48,918 nucleotides of DNA from Psittacicella hinzii (GCF_003585885.1 NZ_NRHC01000015.1:1-48918); one strand, 5' to 3'; positions 26,895-35,805 are shown, counted from the first letter of the stretch. Notes: generated from the sequence alone by a model not told the origin. Made by a program: numbers and translations.

Positions 26895-29800
26895 ATGAAT
26901 AACAAGTTTCTCTACATCATTGATGGCACTGCGTTGCTCTTCCGTTCTTACCACGCAACAGCTAACTACTTTTTGAACTCTAAATACTATGATACTTCGG
27001 CATTAGCTGGATCTGTAAAAAGTGCACTTTCATACATGTTACGTGCTTATCCAACCAATGTTGTTATAGTTTTTGATGTTAAAGGTGGTTCATTCCGTAA
27101 TGAGATTTACAAAGAGTACAAACAGAATCGTTCACGACCAGACGAACTTCTACTCTGGCAATTAGACAAAGCACCAGAAGTATTTAAAGCTCTTGGGTTC
27201 CCAGTATACACTCTACCTGGTTATGAAGCCGATGATGTAATCGGTACGCTAGCTAAGTATCACAGCCAACAAGGGGTTGAAGTCCTAATTGAATCTAAAG
27301 ATAAAGACTTCGTTCAACTTATCGACAAAAACATCTCTCTAGCTGACAGTAAAAACGAATCTCTATATGATTTTAAAAACGGTCATTTAAAGTTCGGCGT
27401 ACCAATTGAGTACACCATTGACTATTTAGCTCTGTGTGGAGATAGTGTTGATAATATTCCAGGAGTTGCAGGGGTTGGTGAAAAATCGTCAGTAGCATTA
27501 ATTAACACCTTTGGTGGTATTGCTGATATTTATCGTGCAATCGACGAAAAGAAATTCGATGGTCCAATCGGCTCTTTTAAACCAGCAACCTTAGCTAAGA
27601 AGTTAATTGCTAATCGTGAAAACGCTTTCTTATCCTACACCTTAGCAACCATCAACACGCAAGCTCCAGTGAAAAACATGGAGTTGGAACACCTTACTCT
27701 TGCTCCAGCGAACGTAAATAAAGTTCTTGATCTGTTTGAAGAAATAGAACTATTCTCCTTACGTAACTCTTTCATGAAACAAACCTTAAACGGTTTAATT
27801 TATACCCCCGAACATGATGAGTTAGTTGAGGCTTATAAACAAGAACATGAGCTAAAAGAAAATAAATCTACTCTACGCATCTCTAAATTTGATGTAAAAA
27901 ATCTTACTCGTGAGCAAGCTAAAGAAATTGAAGCTACAGGCTTACTTCCTGACGGTAGTCCTCTAGGCTCGGGCGCTGCCAAAGCCAAAGCAAGAAAAGC
28001 TGCTAAAGCAGAGCAAGTAGCTCTAGCTGCCCAAGCAGCCAAAGAAGCACTTGAAAACGCAAGTAAAGAAATTGCTAGCGATGATCAAGACAATGACAGT
28101 GCAAGCACTTCTAGTAAAGAAACAACGAGTAAGTCAACCAGCAAAGCAAGCAAAGCGAAAAAAGACAGCGAAAGTAAAAATAAAGCTACAGTTGTAGTTA
28201 CTGAAGAAGATATCGCTTTACTAGCAACTACGCAAGCTTTCCCTGGTAGATTTAGTCAATACCAAGATCTAGTTAAAGAGTACGCTCTTCTTGAAACTCA
28301 CAAACTTGATTTACCACCGCAAGATTTCTCAACTGAAGAAATCTACTTAGAGCAGTTCACTAATTACCTTGCAACTAGCCCTGCTAAGCAAGCCTTAGAA
28401 GAAGCTAAACAAGTAAGTTTACTACTTGAGAAAAATCCTCTGCACAATACTCCAGTAGTACTTCACTTACTAGTTGAAAGTGGCGAACCACAAGAAGTTA
28501 CTTCTGACAATGGTAAACCTGAGTACACTGAACGTAAACTCTTTAGTTTACCTTTTGCTCAAGCTGAAATCTTTTTAACGAAAGTAAAACACGACGAGTT
28601 TATTACTCCAGCTTATACTGCTTTTACTAAAGCTTTTGCTAATGAGATTTTAAGACCGTTGTTAAGCAATAAAGAAATGCCAATCTTTACTTCAGATTTA
28701 AAAGATCTTGCGCATGAGTTTAACCTAACTTTAGATGAAGTTAACCAAGTTGGTAGTAATGTACATGATTTACGTGTAGTTGGTTACACCCGTAACTCTG
28801 CAATTAAAAATAGCACCCTAATCAGCCTAGCAGATCACTTCTGTAATCTTTATATTGCTCCGATCAAGTATTTAAAAACTAAACTTGATCTTGAAGCGGT
28901 TTACTCGAGTACACGTCAAGAAACTCTCTTTATGCCACTATTTGCTCGCCTCACCAAAGACACGCAAGCAAGTACTCTTTATAAAGAGATGGAGCAACCT
29001 CTATGGAAGTACCTCTATGCGATGGAAGTAAATGGTATTCTCGTAAATAGCCAAATTTTAGAAGAGATTAAAGTTGATCTTGAGGAGCAAATCGAACAAG
29101 CTCAAGAGCAGATCTTCCAAACTTCTGGAGCGGTATTTAATCCAAATAGTCCAAAACAAACAGCAGAAATTCTTTATGGTGAGTTATTACTTGAAGATCC
29201 ATCAGGTAAAGGCTCAACCGCTGCTGAAGTGTTAATGCAGCTGAAGCACCCAGTAATTGAGCACATTCTCAACTACCGTTCATTAACGACGATTTTAGGA
29301 TCGCACGTAGTGCCACTGTTAGAGATTGCGAGAGCAAGTGCAGATAGTAAAGTACATACTACTTTCTTACAAACTTCAACAGTTACCGGACGTTTATCTT
29401 CACAAGAGCCTAACTTACAAAACGTACCTGCAGTAGCAGATATTGCTAAGCGTATTCGTGCAAGCTTTATCGCTCCAGCTGGTTACAAAATGGTAAGTCT
29501 GGACTATAGCCAAATCGAATTACGTGTATCAGCATCTTTATCACAAGATGAACACATGATCGAAGGCTTTAACCATGGTGAAGATATCCACGCTCGTACT
29601 GCAAGTAAACTCTTTGATGTTCCAGTAGATCAAGTACAAAAGAGCCAACGTCAAATTGCCAAAGCAATTAACTTCGGTCTTAACTATGGTAAAACTTCAT
29701 TCAGTTTAGCAACTGAGCTTGGCATTAGCCGTCAAGAAGCAAGTAGCTATATCAAAGAGTACTTTGCTACTTATCCAAAAATCAAAGACTTTATTGATCA

Positions 29801-30173
29801 AACTATTGAACAAGCAAAAGCTCGTGGTTTTGTGCAAACGGTTAAAGGAAGAATCATTCCGTTAAATAATTTCAACTCACCAATTCGTGCGGTAGTTGAT
29901 AGTGAAAAACGTAACGCTACTAACTATCCTATCCAAAGTTCGGCAGCTGAAGTTATTAAAACAGCAATGATCGCTATCCAAAAAGAACTAACTAGTTCAA
30001 TGCCAGAAGTAATTCCACATCTGCAAGTACACGATGAGTTAGTGTTCTCAATTCCAGAACACCTCGTAGATACTTATGTCGCTAAAATCAAAGAGGTAAT
30101 GGAAACTTCAGTACAACTACCTCAAGTTATTTTAAAAGTTGAAGCTTCTATTGCAGATCATTGGACTAAGTAA
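26895..30173 (+). CDS. polA: DNA polymerase I, with degenerate 3'-5' exonuclease domain
   Basis: PolA fills gaps and removes RNA primers. This copy has 1092 residues (E. coli 928). The 5'-3' exonuclease domain is intact at 1-300, with IDGTALLFRSYHA, GYEADDVIGT and GDSVDNIPGV. A Lys/Ala/Ser-rich low-complexity insert follows at about 355-430. The polymerase domain is complete: TGRLSSQEPNLQN (831-843), motif A SLDYSQIELR with D870, motif B with R919, K923 and F927, and motif C HDE at 1046-1048. In between, the proofreading motifs are missing: no DTE near 505-515, no NLKYD (TSDLKDL at 599-605 instead) and no Y-x3-D motif near 680. It is therefore probably non-proofreading, like Taq polymerase. 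The start is placed by the conserved N-terminus; the ribosome site is poor. Confidence 0.96.
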   Translation: MNNKFLYIIDGTALLFRSYHATANYFLNSKYYDTSALAGSVKSALSYMLRAYPTNVVIVFDVKGGSFRNEIYKEYKQNRSRPDELLLWQLDKAPEVFKALGFPVYTLPGYEADDVIGTLAKYHSQQGVEVLIESKDKDFVQLIDKNISLADSKNESLYDFKNGHLKFGVPIEYTIDYLALCGDSVDNIPGVAGVGEKSSVALINTFGGIADIYRAIDEKKFDGPIGSFKPATLAKKLIANRENAFLSYTLATINTQAPVKNMELEHLTLAPANVNKVLDLFEEIELFSLRNSFMKQTLNGLIYTPEHDELVEAYKQEHELKENKSTLRISKFDVKNLTREQAKEIEATGLLPDGSPLGSGAAKAKARKAAKAEQVALAAQAAKEALENASKEIASDDQDNDSASTSSKETTSKSTSKASKAKKDSESKNKATVVVTEEDIALLATTQAFPGRFSQYQDLVKEYALLETHKLDLPPQDFSTEEIYLEQFTNYLATSPAKQALEEAKQVSLLLEKNPLHNTPVVLHLLVESGEPQEVTSDNGKPEYTERKLFSLPFAQAEIFLTKVKHDEFITPAYTAFTKAFANEILRPLLSNKEMPIFTSDLKDLAHEFNLTLDEVNQVGSNVHDLRVVGYTRNSAIKNSTLISLADHFCNLYIAPIKYLKTKLDLEAVYSSTRQETLFMPLFARLTKDTQASTLYKEMEQPLWKYLYAMEVNGILVNSQILEEIKVDLEEQIEQAQEQIFQTSGAVFNPNSPKQTAEILYGELLLEDPSGKGSTAAEVLMQLKHPVIEHILNYRSLTTILGSHVVPLLEIARASADSKVHTTFLQTSTVTGRLSSQEPNLQNVPAVADIAKRIRASFIAPAGYKMVSLDYSQIELRVSASLSQDEHMIEGFNHGEDIHARTASKLFDVPVDQVQKSQRQIAKAINFGLNYGKTSFSLATELGISRQEASSYIKEYFATYPKIKDFIDQTIEQAKARGFVQTVKGRIIPLNNFNSPIRAVVDSEKRNATNYPIQSSAAEVIKTAMIAIQKELTSSMPEVIPHLQVHDELVFSIPEHLVDTYVAKIKEVMETSVQLPQVILKVEASIADHWTK

Positions 30174-30221
30174 TTACAGTAACAAAATCAAAAAAGCCAA
30201 AAGGCAAAAAGCACAAACCAA

Positions 30222-30256
30222 AAAGATCCCAAACAAACGTTTGGGATCTTTTTTTA
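30222..30256. terminator. Bidirectional terminator between polA and glnA
   Basis: A 13-bp perfect inverted repeat (30222-30234, 30239-30251) with a 4-nt loop sits between the convergent polA and glnA genes. It ends in T runs in both orientations and abuts the glnA stop. Confidence 0.88.
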
Positions 30257-31681
30257 TTAACAAGAATAGTATAATTCGAATTCAATTGGGTGAGGTAACA
30301 TACGTAATTTTTGTACTTCACGCATTTTAACACCAACAAAAGTATCGATAAATTCTTTAGAGAACACACCACCTTCTAAGAGGAACGCGTGATCTTCTTT
30401 TAACGCATTTAAAGCTTCTTCTAATGAGAATGCTACTTGTGGTACTGTACCTTCTGGTAATTTATATAAGTTGATATCAGAAGCTTCACCTGGGTGAATT
30501 TTGTTTTTGATACCATCTAAACCAGCCATTAGTAATGCTGTAAATGCTAAATATGGGTTTGCTGTACAGTCTGGGAAACGCACTTCAATACGTTTAGCTT
30601 TTGGCGTTGAAACCGCAGGGATACGAATTGATGCAGAACGGTTAGATGCTGAATAAGCTAACATTACCGGTGCTTCATAACCTGGAACTAAACGTTTGTA
30701 TGAGTTAGTTGAAGGGTTTGTAAATGCGTTTAACGCACGACCGTGTTTTAATACCCCTCCAATGAAGTATAGAGCAGTTTCTGATAAACCAGCATACTCA
30801 TCACCTACAAATAGGTTTTTACCATCTTTAGTTAGTGAGAAGTGTACGTGCATACCTGAACCATTGTCACCAACTAATGGTTTTGGCATGAATGTTGCAG
30901 TTTTACCATGGTTGTGCGCAACGTTGTGCACTACATATTTATAGATTTGCACTTCGTCAGCTTTTGCTACTAGCGTATTAAAACGAGTTGCAATTTCGTT
31001 TTGCGCCATTGCCACTTCATGGTGGTGTGCTTCAACTTCTAAGCCCATAGCTTCTAAAGTTTCACACATTACTGAACGTAAAGCTTGTGAATGATCTACT
31101 GGAGCAACTGGGAAATAACCACCTTTTACATTTGGACGATGCGCGTGGTTACCGCCGTCAGCAACTTCTTTTTTCGAAGAGTTCCAAATACATTCGTCAT
31201 CGTTAACTTCGTAGAATGAAGTTCTCATGTTGTTTTCGTAACGTACAGAGTCAAATAAGAAGAACTCTAACTCTGGACCTACAAATACTTCATCAGCAAA
31301 ACCAGCTTCACGTAAGTATTTTTCAGCACGACTTGCAATAGTACGAGGACAACGATCGTAACCTTCACCTGAAGTTTCGTATACTTGTGTACGAATAATT
31401 AAAGTTGGAGATGCTAAATCACCAGCAACATCTAATAAAGGTTCTTGTTCAACTGGTAGTAACACCATGTCAGAACAATCAATTGATTTCCAACCTACAA
31501 TTGATGAACCATCAATTACTTTACCATGCGCAAAGAAGTCTTCGTCGATTAAACGTGCAGGGATAGATACATGTTGCTCTTTACCGATAATATCAGTAAA
31601 GCGTAAATCAGCCCAAACAACACCGTTTTCTTCGATTACTCTTCTAAACTTCTCAGCATAAGCTTTAGCATCTAAAGACAT
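30257..31681 (-). CDS. glnA: Glutamine synthetase type I
   Basis: GlnA makes glutamine from glutamate, ammonia and ATP as a cytoplasmic dodecamer. The 474-residue length fits the type I-beta family (E. coli 469). Visible landmarks are the N-terminal beta-grasp domain, VGPELEFF (134-141), [11 protein letters not shown] (219-229), [10 protein letters not shown] (273-282), and NRSASIRIP (347-355). NLYKLP (404-409) contains Tyr406, in the position of the adenylylated tyrosine (Tyr397 in E. coli). Control by GlnE adenylylation is therefore likely, though glnE is not in the window. An AAGGAA ribosome site precedes the ATG. The gene stands alone, without ntrB-ntrC. Upstream lie a candidate promoter and, further out, a promoter plus terminator that may form an attenuator or small RNA. 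Confidence 0.97.
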   Translation of the reverse strand: MSLDAKAYAEKFRRVIEENGVVWADLRFTDIIGKEQHVSIPARLIDEDFFAHGKVIDGSSIVGWKSIDCSDMVLLPVEQEPLLDVAGDLASPTLIIRTQVYETSGEGYDRCPRTIASRAEKYLREAGFADEVFVGPELEFFLFDSVRYENNMRTSFYEVNDDECIWNSSKKEVADGGNHAHRPNVKGGYFPVAPVDHSQALRSVMCETLEAMGLEVEAHHHEVAMAQNEIATRFNTLVAKADEVQIYKYVVHNVAHNHGKTATFMPKPLVGDNGSGMHVHFSLTKDGKNLFVGDEYAGLSETALYFIGGVLKHGRALNAFTNPSTNSYKRLVPGYEAPVMLAYSASNRSASIRIPAVSTPKAKRIEVRFPDCTANPYLAFTALLMAGLDGIKNKIHPGEASDINLYKLPEGTVPQVAFSLEEALNALKEDHAFLLEGGVFSKEFIDTFVGVKMREVQKLRMLPHPIEFELYYSC

Positions 31682-31792
31682 AAAATTTTCCTTGGTTAAT
31701 TTTAAATTAAAATGTACGTATGTTAAATGTATGTATTTAAAGTAAATAATTAAAACAAAACTGAAAAACTAAAGCAAGGCTAAGATCAAGTT

Positions 31793-31820
31793 AAGATAAA
31801 CTTAAACTAAGCTAAGTCAA
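31793..31820 (-). promoter_or_regulatory. Candidate proximal glnA promoter
   Basis: On the minus strand TTGACT (complement of 31815-31820), a 16-bp spacer and TATCTT (complement of 31793-31798) lie about 110 bp before the glnA start, downstream of the leader terminator. Moderate match only. Confidence 0.35.
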
Positions 31821-31880
31821 ACTAGCTAAACCAAGCCAAGCTCAACAAAAGCACTTTAATTTCTCGTTTTATGTGTATGT

Positions 31881-31981
31881 AAAAACAAAAAATTGTAGCG
31901 AGGAGGTGCTACAAGTCTTAATTGTATTCAACTATAACCTTTTGGCTTAATTGTTTACTTTTAATTTATTAATAATTCTAT
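31881..31981 (-). ncRNA. Possible small RNA or attenuated glnA leader, about 100 nt
   Basis: A good minus-strand promoter (31988-32016) should start transcription near 31981. About 70 nt later comes a hairpin (31914-31908 pairing with 31899-31893) followed by TTTTTTGTTTTT, an intrinsic terminator ending near 31881. The 8-nt loop on the RNA is ACCTCCTC, matching the anti-Shine-Dalgarno sequence of 16S rRNA, so it could pair with ribosome sites of target mRNAs. Alternatively the hairpin attenuates a long glnA transcript, since glnA begins 200 nt downstream on the same strand. Confidence 0.4.
31893..31914 (-). terminator. Intrinsic terminator upstream of glnA
   Basis: TTGTAGC and GCTACAA form a 7-bp perfect stem around the loop ACCTCCTC. 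On the minus strand it is followed by a 12-nt tract with 11 T. It lies 210 bp before glnA, in glnA orientation. Confidence 0.65.
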
Positions 31982-31987
31982 AAAACT

Positions 31988-32016
31988 ATGATACTCGAAA
32001 ATTTTTCTTTTGTCAC
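31988..32016 (-). promoter_or_regulatory. Sigma70-type promoter pointing toward the glnA leader terminator
   Basis: On the minus strand GTGACA (complement of 32011-32016), a 17-bp spacer and TATCAT (complement of 31988-31993) each differ from consensus at one base. Confidence 0.55.
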
Positions 32017-32177
32017 TAGTTTTATTTTTATTTTTAGAAAAAATTAAAAATTTTTCTTTAAAGGTTTGATTTTTAAGAAATCTTATAACTGAAAGAATTG
32101 ATAAAAAACGATCAAAAGTAAGATTACAATCTTATAAATGCAGAAGATAGTGCTACTTTTTTAACAAAATCAAAACG

Positions 32178-32200
32178 AAAATGATCAGGTTGATCATTTT
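32178..32200. promoter_or_regulatory. Perfect 10-bp inverted repeat, possible operator
   Basis: AAAATGATCA and TGATCATTTT (32178-32187, 32191-32200) are separated by GGT. Short T tracts flank both sides, so a weak terminator is also possible. No gene start is close, so the function is unknown. Confidence 0.3.
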
Positions 32201-32527
32201 TAACCGTAACGAAACCAAAAATAAATTTAAATTGAGAATTAAATTAAAAGCTCGAATAAACAGTAAGTTAAAGCAAATTAATGGCAAGCTCTTCTGCAAT
32301 ATTCTTCAAAAAGCTGAAATTAGAAAAGGAAAAATTAAAACCTAATTTAATTAAACAAAACTACAATGAAGAGCCTCTTTTATTAAACAAACTATAATCA
32401 GATCTAACAAATCCCTAAAACCTTTAGACTAAACTCTAAAAAGGGCTCAAATCGCTTTTTATGAGGTACTCCACCCACGAGTGATTAAAAGATAACAACT
32501 ATACCTACTATTTGTTTATCAAATGAC

Positions 32528-32561
32528 AATCTCCCTTAGAAGAAAACTTCTAAGGGAGATT
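32528..32561 (-). terminator. Hairpin after hsdS
   Basis: A 15-bp perfect inverted repeat (32528-32542, 32547-32561) with an AAAA loop lies 26 bp beyond the hsdS stop. The T tract after it on the minus strand is poor, so it may act more as an mRNA 3' stabiliser than a strong terminator. Confidence 0.55.
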
Positions 32562-32587
32562 AAAAATGAAAAAACTAGCTAAAAAGA

Positions 32588-33817
32588 TTACACAAACATT
32601 TGCTGGATTAGAGCTTTTTTAAGTTTGCGGAAATTTTGTAATCTATTGTAAGCAGTTTCAATTTGTGTATCTATAGTTCTGATAAGAGTTGCTATCTTCT
32701 TTTGTTCTTCTAAACTAGCTGGGTATGCTATTTTTTGTTTACCTAGATTAGCGTCATTTATAATTGGGTAAGCTGTTCCATACGCATGCAATACTGCTTT
32801 TTTCACAAAAGCCTCACTGTGTAAATTAGCAAATAGAAAATAAGGATCAAGCTTTTCACTAGCTCTTATCTGTGCATATCCTTGCGCAAAAACATGAGGG
32901 ATCGACTTCTCTTCCTTAAAAAAGTAATTGTTCTTTTGATTAGGACGTACTTTTTGGAAAAAGATATCATTTGCCTCTGCTTTACGTCTAGCAGCAGCCG
33001 GAGCGCTTTCTTTTGTTTCAAAATTTGCTTCCAGAAGCATTGCAGACTTAACAGAACCTAGGTCAACATAAATAAATTCTTCAGGAACTTCACTTTTAGG
33101 ATTTATAGTTGCTAACTCACTTAACGGAGCAACTAACCATTTTTCCGTGAAACCTTCAAATCTTTTCTCTGGTTGCGGATTATCTAAATTCGTAGGAAAT
33201 ACTTTTTCTAAAATTGCTTCTTTACGTAGCTTACTATTTTGTAGATATTGATCAGCTTGAAAGATAATATCGTCTATATCTTGCATTAGCTTGCTGATTT
33301 TATTTTGTTCTTCAAACTCCTCTGGAAATGAGAACATCACTTTAGCCATACGATGAGCCATTAACTTAGGTTGAACTCCTACAGTTACATAAAGATGAGT
33401 CATCTTATTGATAGCTTCAGCAATACAATTATTGCAATAACCTTTCTCTGAGAGTAACACTCCACAAGTACCAAGAGCGAAGAATTTACCATGGATAAAC
33501 TTAGTTACACCAGCATATCCTGTATTAGTCCATACTACAGCCTTTTCGAATAGATGTTGATTGTAATATCCAACAATTCCGTAATTTTTTGTTTGAGATG
33601 AGTAAACAGGATAGCAATATTCACCATCTTGCTTTGACTTAGTCTGTGCAATAAGAATATGTTTGCCAGCGGTAACTTTATCAAACACATCTTCTACACG
33701 CGCAGTACGCCAAGGTAATGTAAACTCTGGAAATCTCAATGGCGGTCTCAGCACAGATCTTTGTCTCAATTCTTCTTTTTCTTTTAAAGTTAAACCAGTA
33801 TAGTCAGGTAACGTCAT
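32588..33817 (-). CDS. hsdS: Orphan type I restriction-modification specificity subunit (HsdS)
   Basis: HsdS chooses the DNA target of type I restriction-modification complexes. This 409-residue protein has the expected two half-repeats. Each opens with a related motif: RFPEFTLPW at 28-36 and RFEGFTEKW at 219-227. Each half has a target-recognition domain (about 37-165 and 228-365) and then a coiled-coil spacer with EQ-K-I and L-x-x-I-D (EEQNKISKLMQDIDDII at 169-185, EEQKKIATLIRTID at 370-383). The second half ends RKLKKALIQQMFV, the usual HsdS C-terminus. No hsdM or hsdR lies within the window on either side. The gene could serve a methyltransferase encoded elsewhere or act as a silent cassette for recombination. 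The ribosome site GGAG is 13 nt from the ATG, rather far. Confidence 0.88.
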   Translation of the reverse strand: MTLPDYTGLTLKEKEELRQRSVLRPPLRFPEFTLPWRTARVEDVFDKVTAGKHILIAQTKSKQDGEYCYPVYSSQTKNYGIVGYYNQHLFEKAVVWTNTGYAGVTKFIHGKFFALGTCGVLLSEKGYCNNCIAEAINKMTHLYVTVGVQPKLMAHRMAKVMFSFPEEFEEQNKISKLMQDIDDIIFQADQYLQNSKLRKEAILEKVFPTNLDNPQPEKRFEGFTEKWLVAPLSELATINPKSEVPEEFIYVDLGSVKSAMLLEANFETKESAPAAARRKAEANDIFFQKVRPNQKNNYFFKEEKSIPHVFAQGYAQIRASEKLDPYFLFANLHSEAFVKKAVLHAYGTAYPIINDANLGKQKIAYPASLEEQKKIATLIRTIDTQIETAYNRLQNFRKLKKALIQQMFV

Positions 33818-33933
33818 ATATTTCTAAGTGCTCCTACTAATTCGTTTTTACAATATTACTTCTCATAAACTTAAATAACGCTATTATTATATAACGACTA
33901 ACTTCTTTATTTTAAGTAAGTTAAACAAAATTT

Positions 33934-33964
33934 AAAGGCTAAAGAGTTTCACTCTTTAGCCTTT
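33934..33964 (-). terminator. Terminator of the GT8 gene
   Basis: A 14-bp perfect inverted repeat (33934-33947, 33951-33964), loop TTC, lies 20 bp after the GT8 stop. On the minus strand it is followed by an AT-rich tract containing TTTTG. A T run on the plus side may make it bidirectional. Confidence 0.75.
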
Positions 33965-33984
33965 TATTTAACCTTTTCTATTGC

Positions 33985-35256
33985 TTAACCTAATTTCTTA
34001 AGCTCATTGGTAAAAACAACCTTATCCTTTTGGTACTGACTAAGATTAAACTTCTCTCTCCCTTTAGTCGTTAAAGCATTACGTAAAAATACTTTAAAAC
34101 CTTTAGAAGCGAACATCTTAGTATTTAGTAGTAAAGGATTGTATGTCCAAGGTTTGCATTGGTGGAAGTAGAAACTACATTTTTCTCTACTTAAATCACC
34201 AAAGGTTTCCGGATCATAGAAGTCATTTAATACTGGTAGATAACCATACACTTTAAATAAAGTTGCAAAGTAATCTTGATAGTAACTCACAGATTTACTT
34301 ACAATTTCAGCCAGACTTTGATTAAACAAGTTATAAGCATCAACAAATTCAGTAGCTGTATTATTCCACTGCTTTTGACGACCAGCAAAGTGTAAGAAAG
34401 TAGGAACTACTTTCTTAAAGACATCAAAGTCTTTGAACTGATAATCAGCTGGTAAACTTACAGCTTCTTTTGTTTTGTGACGAACTTTGTGTTTGTTTAC
34501 TTGAGTAACTTTATCCCACTTATCTTTATAGAAGTAGTAACGTGTATTAATTAGATGATACGCCAAGTAGTTATACTTTGAACTTAATTCAACGGTATCA
34601 CCAAAATGTAGAACGTTTAGTAAGTCTTGATCAGGGAAAGCTGTGTAGTCTTTTAACTCGGCAATATGCTCTAACCAAAGATTACTTTGGTTAAGCTTAT
34701 CCATGTCAATTAATAAGAAGCCAGAGTTAAAGTAAGGATTATCTGCATCAAATGGTAAATCCTTAGCCTTACCTGACAGTTTAGTACGGAAAGCTTTGCC
34801 CTCACTTACTACATTTTTGTACATGAGATAAGGATCAGCAACTACCCCAAGGGTTTTACCTTGGAGATCTACTTTTTCACTATCAAAAAGTTCTGCATAA
34901 GGTGCGGTACAAATAATATCAACATCAAGGTAAAGTACACGACCTGTTAGATTTAGTAAAGTTGCATAGAGGCGTAAGCTCATAGCATTCGCACGATCAT
35001 CTTTACTGTAATCTACTTTTTCATAAGCAAAGCGTTGCTCTGGGGAAATGTAATGAAAATGTAATGTACAGTTTTCTACTTGGGTAAACTCAGAAAATAA
35101 ACTTGCATATTCTGAGTTAGGAACATCTAACGAAGCAATAATATGAATATCTAAATGCTCTCGATTAAATGCAATTAAATTCTTGATAAAAGCAGGAAGT
35201 CTTTTAATAAATCCCGCATCTGTAGTTAAAAGGATTTGTTGGTTGTACTTAGTCAT
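33985..35256 (-). CDS. Family 8 glycosyltransferase (LgtC/WaaJ-like)
   Basis: GT8 enzymes such as LgtC and WaaJ add galactose or glucose to lipooligosaccharide core on the cytoplasmic side. This 423-residue protein has the family signature set: an N-terminal ILLTTDAGF strand (8-16), RLYATLL-x-RVLYLDVDI with the metal-binding DVD at 111-113, YFNSGFLLI (175-183), PDQDLLN (208-214), and HFAGRQKQW (289-297), the C-terminal nucleotide-binding block. The usual enzyme has about 310 residues; the extra 110 C-terminal residues include hydrophobic and basic stretches that may bind membrane. No signal peptide is present. It stands alone between terminators. The donor and acceptor cannot be assigned. No clear ribosome site precedes the ATG. 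Confidence 0.88.
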   Translation of the reverse strand: MTKYNQQILLTTDAGFIKRLPAFIKNLIAFNREHLDIHIIASLDVPNSEYASLFSEFTQVENCTLHFHYISPEQRFAYEKVDYSKDDRANAMSLRLYATLLNLTGRVLYLDVDIICTAPYAELFDSEKVDLQGKTLGVVADPYLMYKNVVSEGKAFRTKLSGKAKDLPFDADNPYFNSGFLLIDMDKLNQSNLWLEHIAELKDYTAFPDQDLLNVLHFGDTVELSSKYNYLAYHLINTRYYFYKDKWDKVTQVNKHKVRHKTKEAVSLPADYQFKDFDVFKKVVPTFLHFAGRQKQWNNTATEFVDAYNLFNQSLAEIVSKSVSYYQDYFATLFKVYGYLPVLNDFYDPETFGDLSREKCSFYFHQCKPWTYNPLLLNTKMFASKGFKVFLRNALTTKGREKFNLSQYQKDKVVFTNELKKLG

Positions 35257-35291
35257 TGCGAAGTTATTTGTACTGAAGTAATTTACTTTTT

Positions 35292-35312
35292 ATTATAACG
35301 GTTATCGATAAC
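35292..35312 (-). promoter_or_regulatory. GT8 promoter -10 with adjoining 12-bp palindrome
   Basis: A minus-strand TATAAT (complement of 35292-35297) lies 36 bp upstream of the GT8 start. Just behind it, in the spacer, is the perfect palindrome GTTATCGATAAC (35301-35312), placed where a repressor would block polymerase. No good -35 was found. Confidence 0.4.
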
Positions 35313-35600
35313 ATTTTCTAATTTACTTACCACTTACGACAAAAAGTTACATCACTCCTTCTTACCTAGCTACTTCATTTATCTGCGATTCAGAATATCT
35401 TAGATCCAGAATACCCTTGAGCAGCACCTCACCTCAATTCAAATTACTCTAATCTTCTACTAAGACTTTGCAATTTTTCTAAAATTTTTATTCTTTAAAA
35501 ATCAAAGAAATAAAGAAATATTTTCTTAGGCTTTTGCCACTTTCTTTTGCAAAACATGCAAGAGCAACAAGAGATTATCCCCGATTTTTAGCCAAAAAGT

Positions 35601-35631
35601 ACTTTTTACCTTTTTAACAAAGGTAAAAAGT
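35601..35631. promoter_or_regulatory. 13-bp inverted repeat upstream of the binding-protein promoter
   Basis: ACTTTTTACCTTT and its exact complement flank a 5-nt centre. It lies 50 bp upstream of the -35 box, so it could be an operator or upstream activator site; it has no T tract for termination. Confidence 0.3.
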
Positions 35632-35680
35632 TGCAGAAAAAGTTGCAATTTTTACAAAATTTAGCGCGTTTTTTGCAAGA

Positions 35681-35709
35681 TTTACAAATAAAATTTTTTG
35701 GAGTAATAT
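35681..35709 (+). promoter_or_regulatory. Sigma70 promoter of the amino-acid-binding protein gene
   Basis: TTTACA (35681-35686), a 17-bp spacer and TAATAT (35704-35709) lie about 97 bp before the ATG. The predicted leader of about 90 nt has an AT-rich upstream flank. Confidence 0.6.
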
Positions 35710-35805
35710 ATTTACAAGAATAAAAACTTAGAAAATATTTACGATTTTTAACTACTAACCTAAACAAATAGCTAGGAAGCTAGCTACCACAAATTGAGGA
35801 TTTTT

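Larger units (their letters stand above)
31682..32587. other. 906-bp region between glnA and hsdS
   Basis: No protein gene is apparent. It holds the candidate glnA promoter, the promoter-terminator pair at 31881-32016, a 10-bp perfect inverted repeat at 32178-32200 and the hairpin after hsdS at 32528-32561. The rest (32017-32177, 32201-32527) is AT-rich with nothing else I can identify. Confidence 0.5.
35257..35793. other. 537-bp divergent region between GT8 and amino-acid-binding protein genes
   Basis: No gene seen. It holds the GT8 -10/palindrome, a 13-bp perfect inverted repeat (35601-35613, 35619-35631) and the promoter of the binding-protein gene. Between 35313 and 35600 nothing could be identified. 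Confidence 0.5.

Noticed and set aside
31900..31925. Plus-strand GAGGAGGT as a ribosome site for a small gene
   Set aside because: Only a very short TTG-started frame of about 17 codons follows. The element makes better sense as the minus-strand terminator loop.
35558..35593. 11-codon ATG frame in the gap before the binding-protein gene
   Set aside because: No ribosome site, trivial length and upstream of the identified promoter.
35794..35805. TTG as the start of the amino-acid-binding protein
   Set aside because: The TTG overlaps the GAGGA ribosome site that serves the ATG at 35806, and the signal peptide starts at that ATG.
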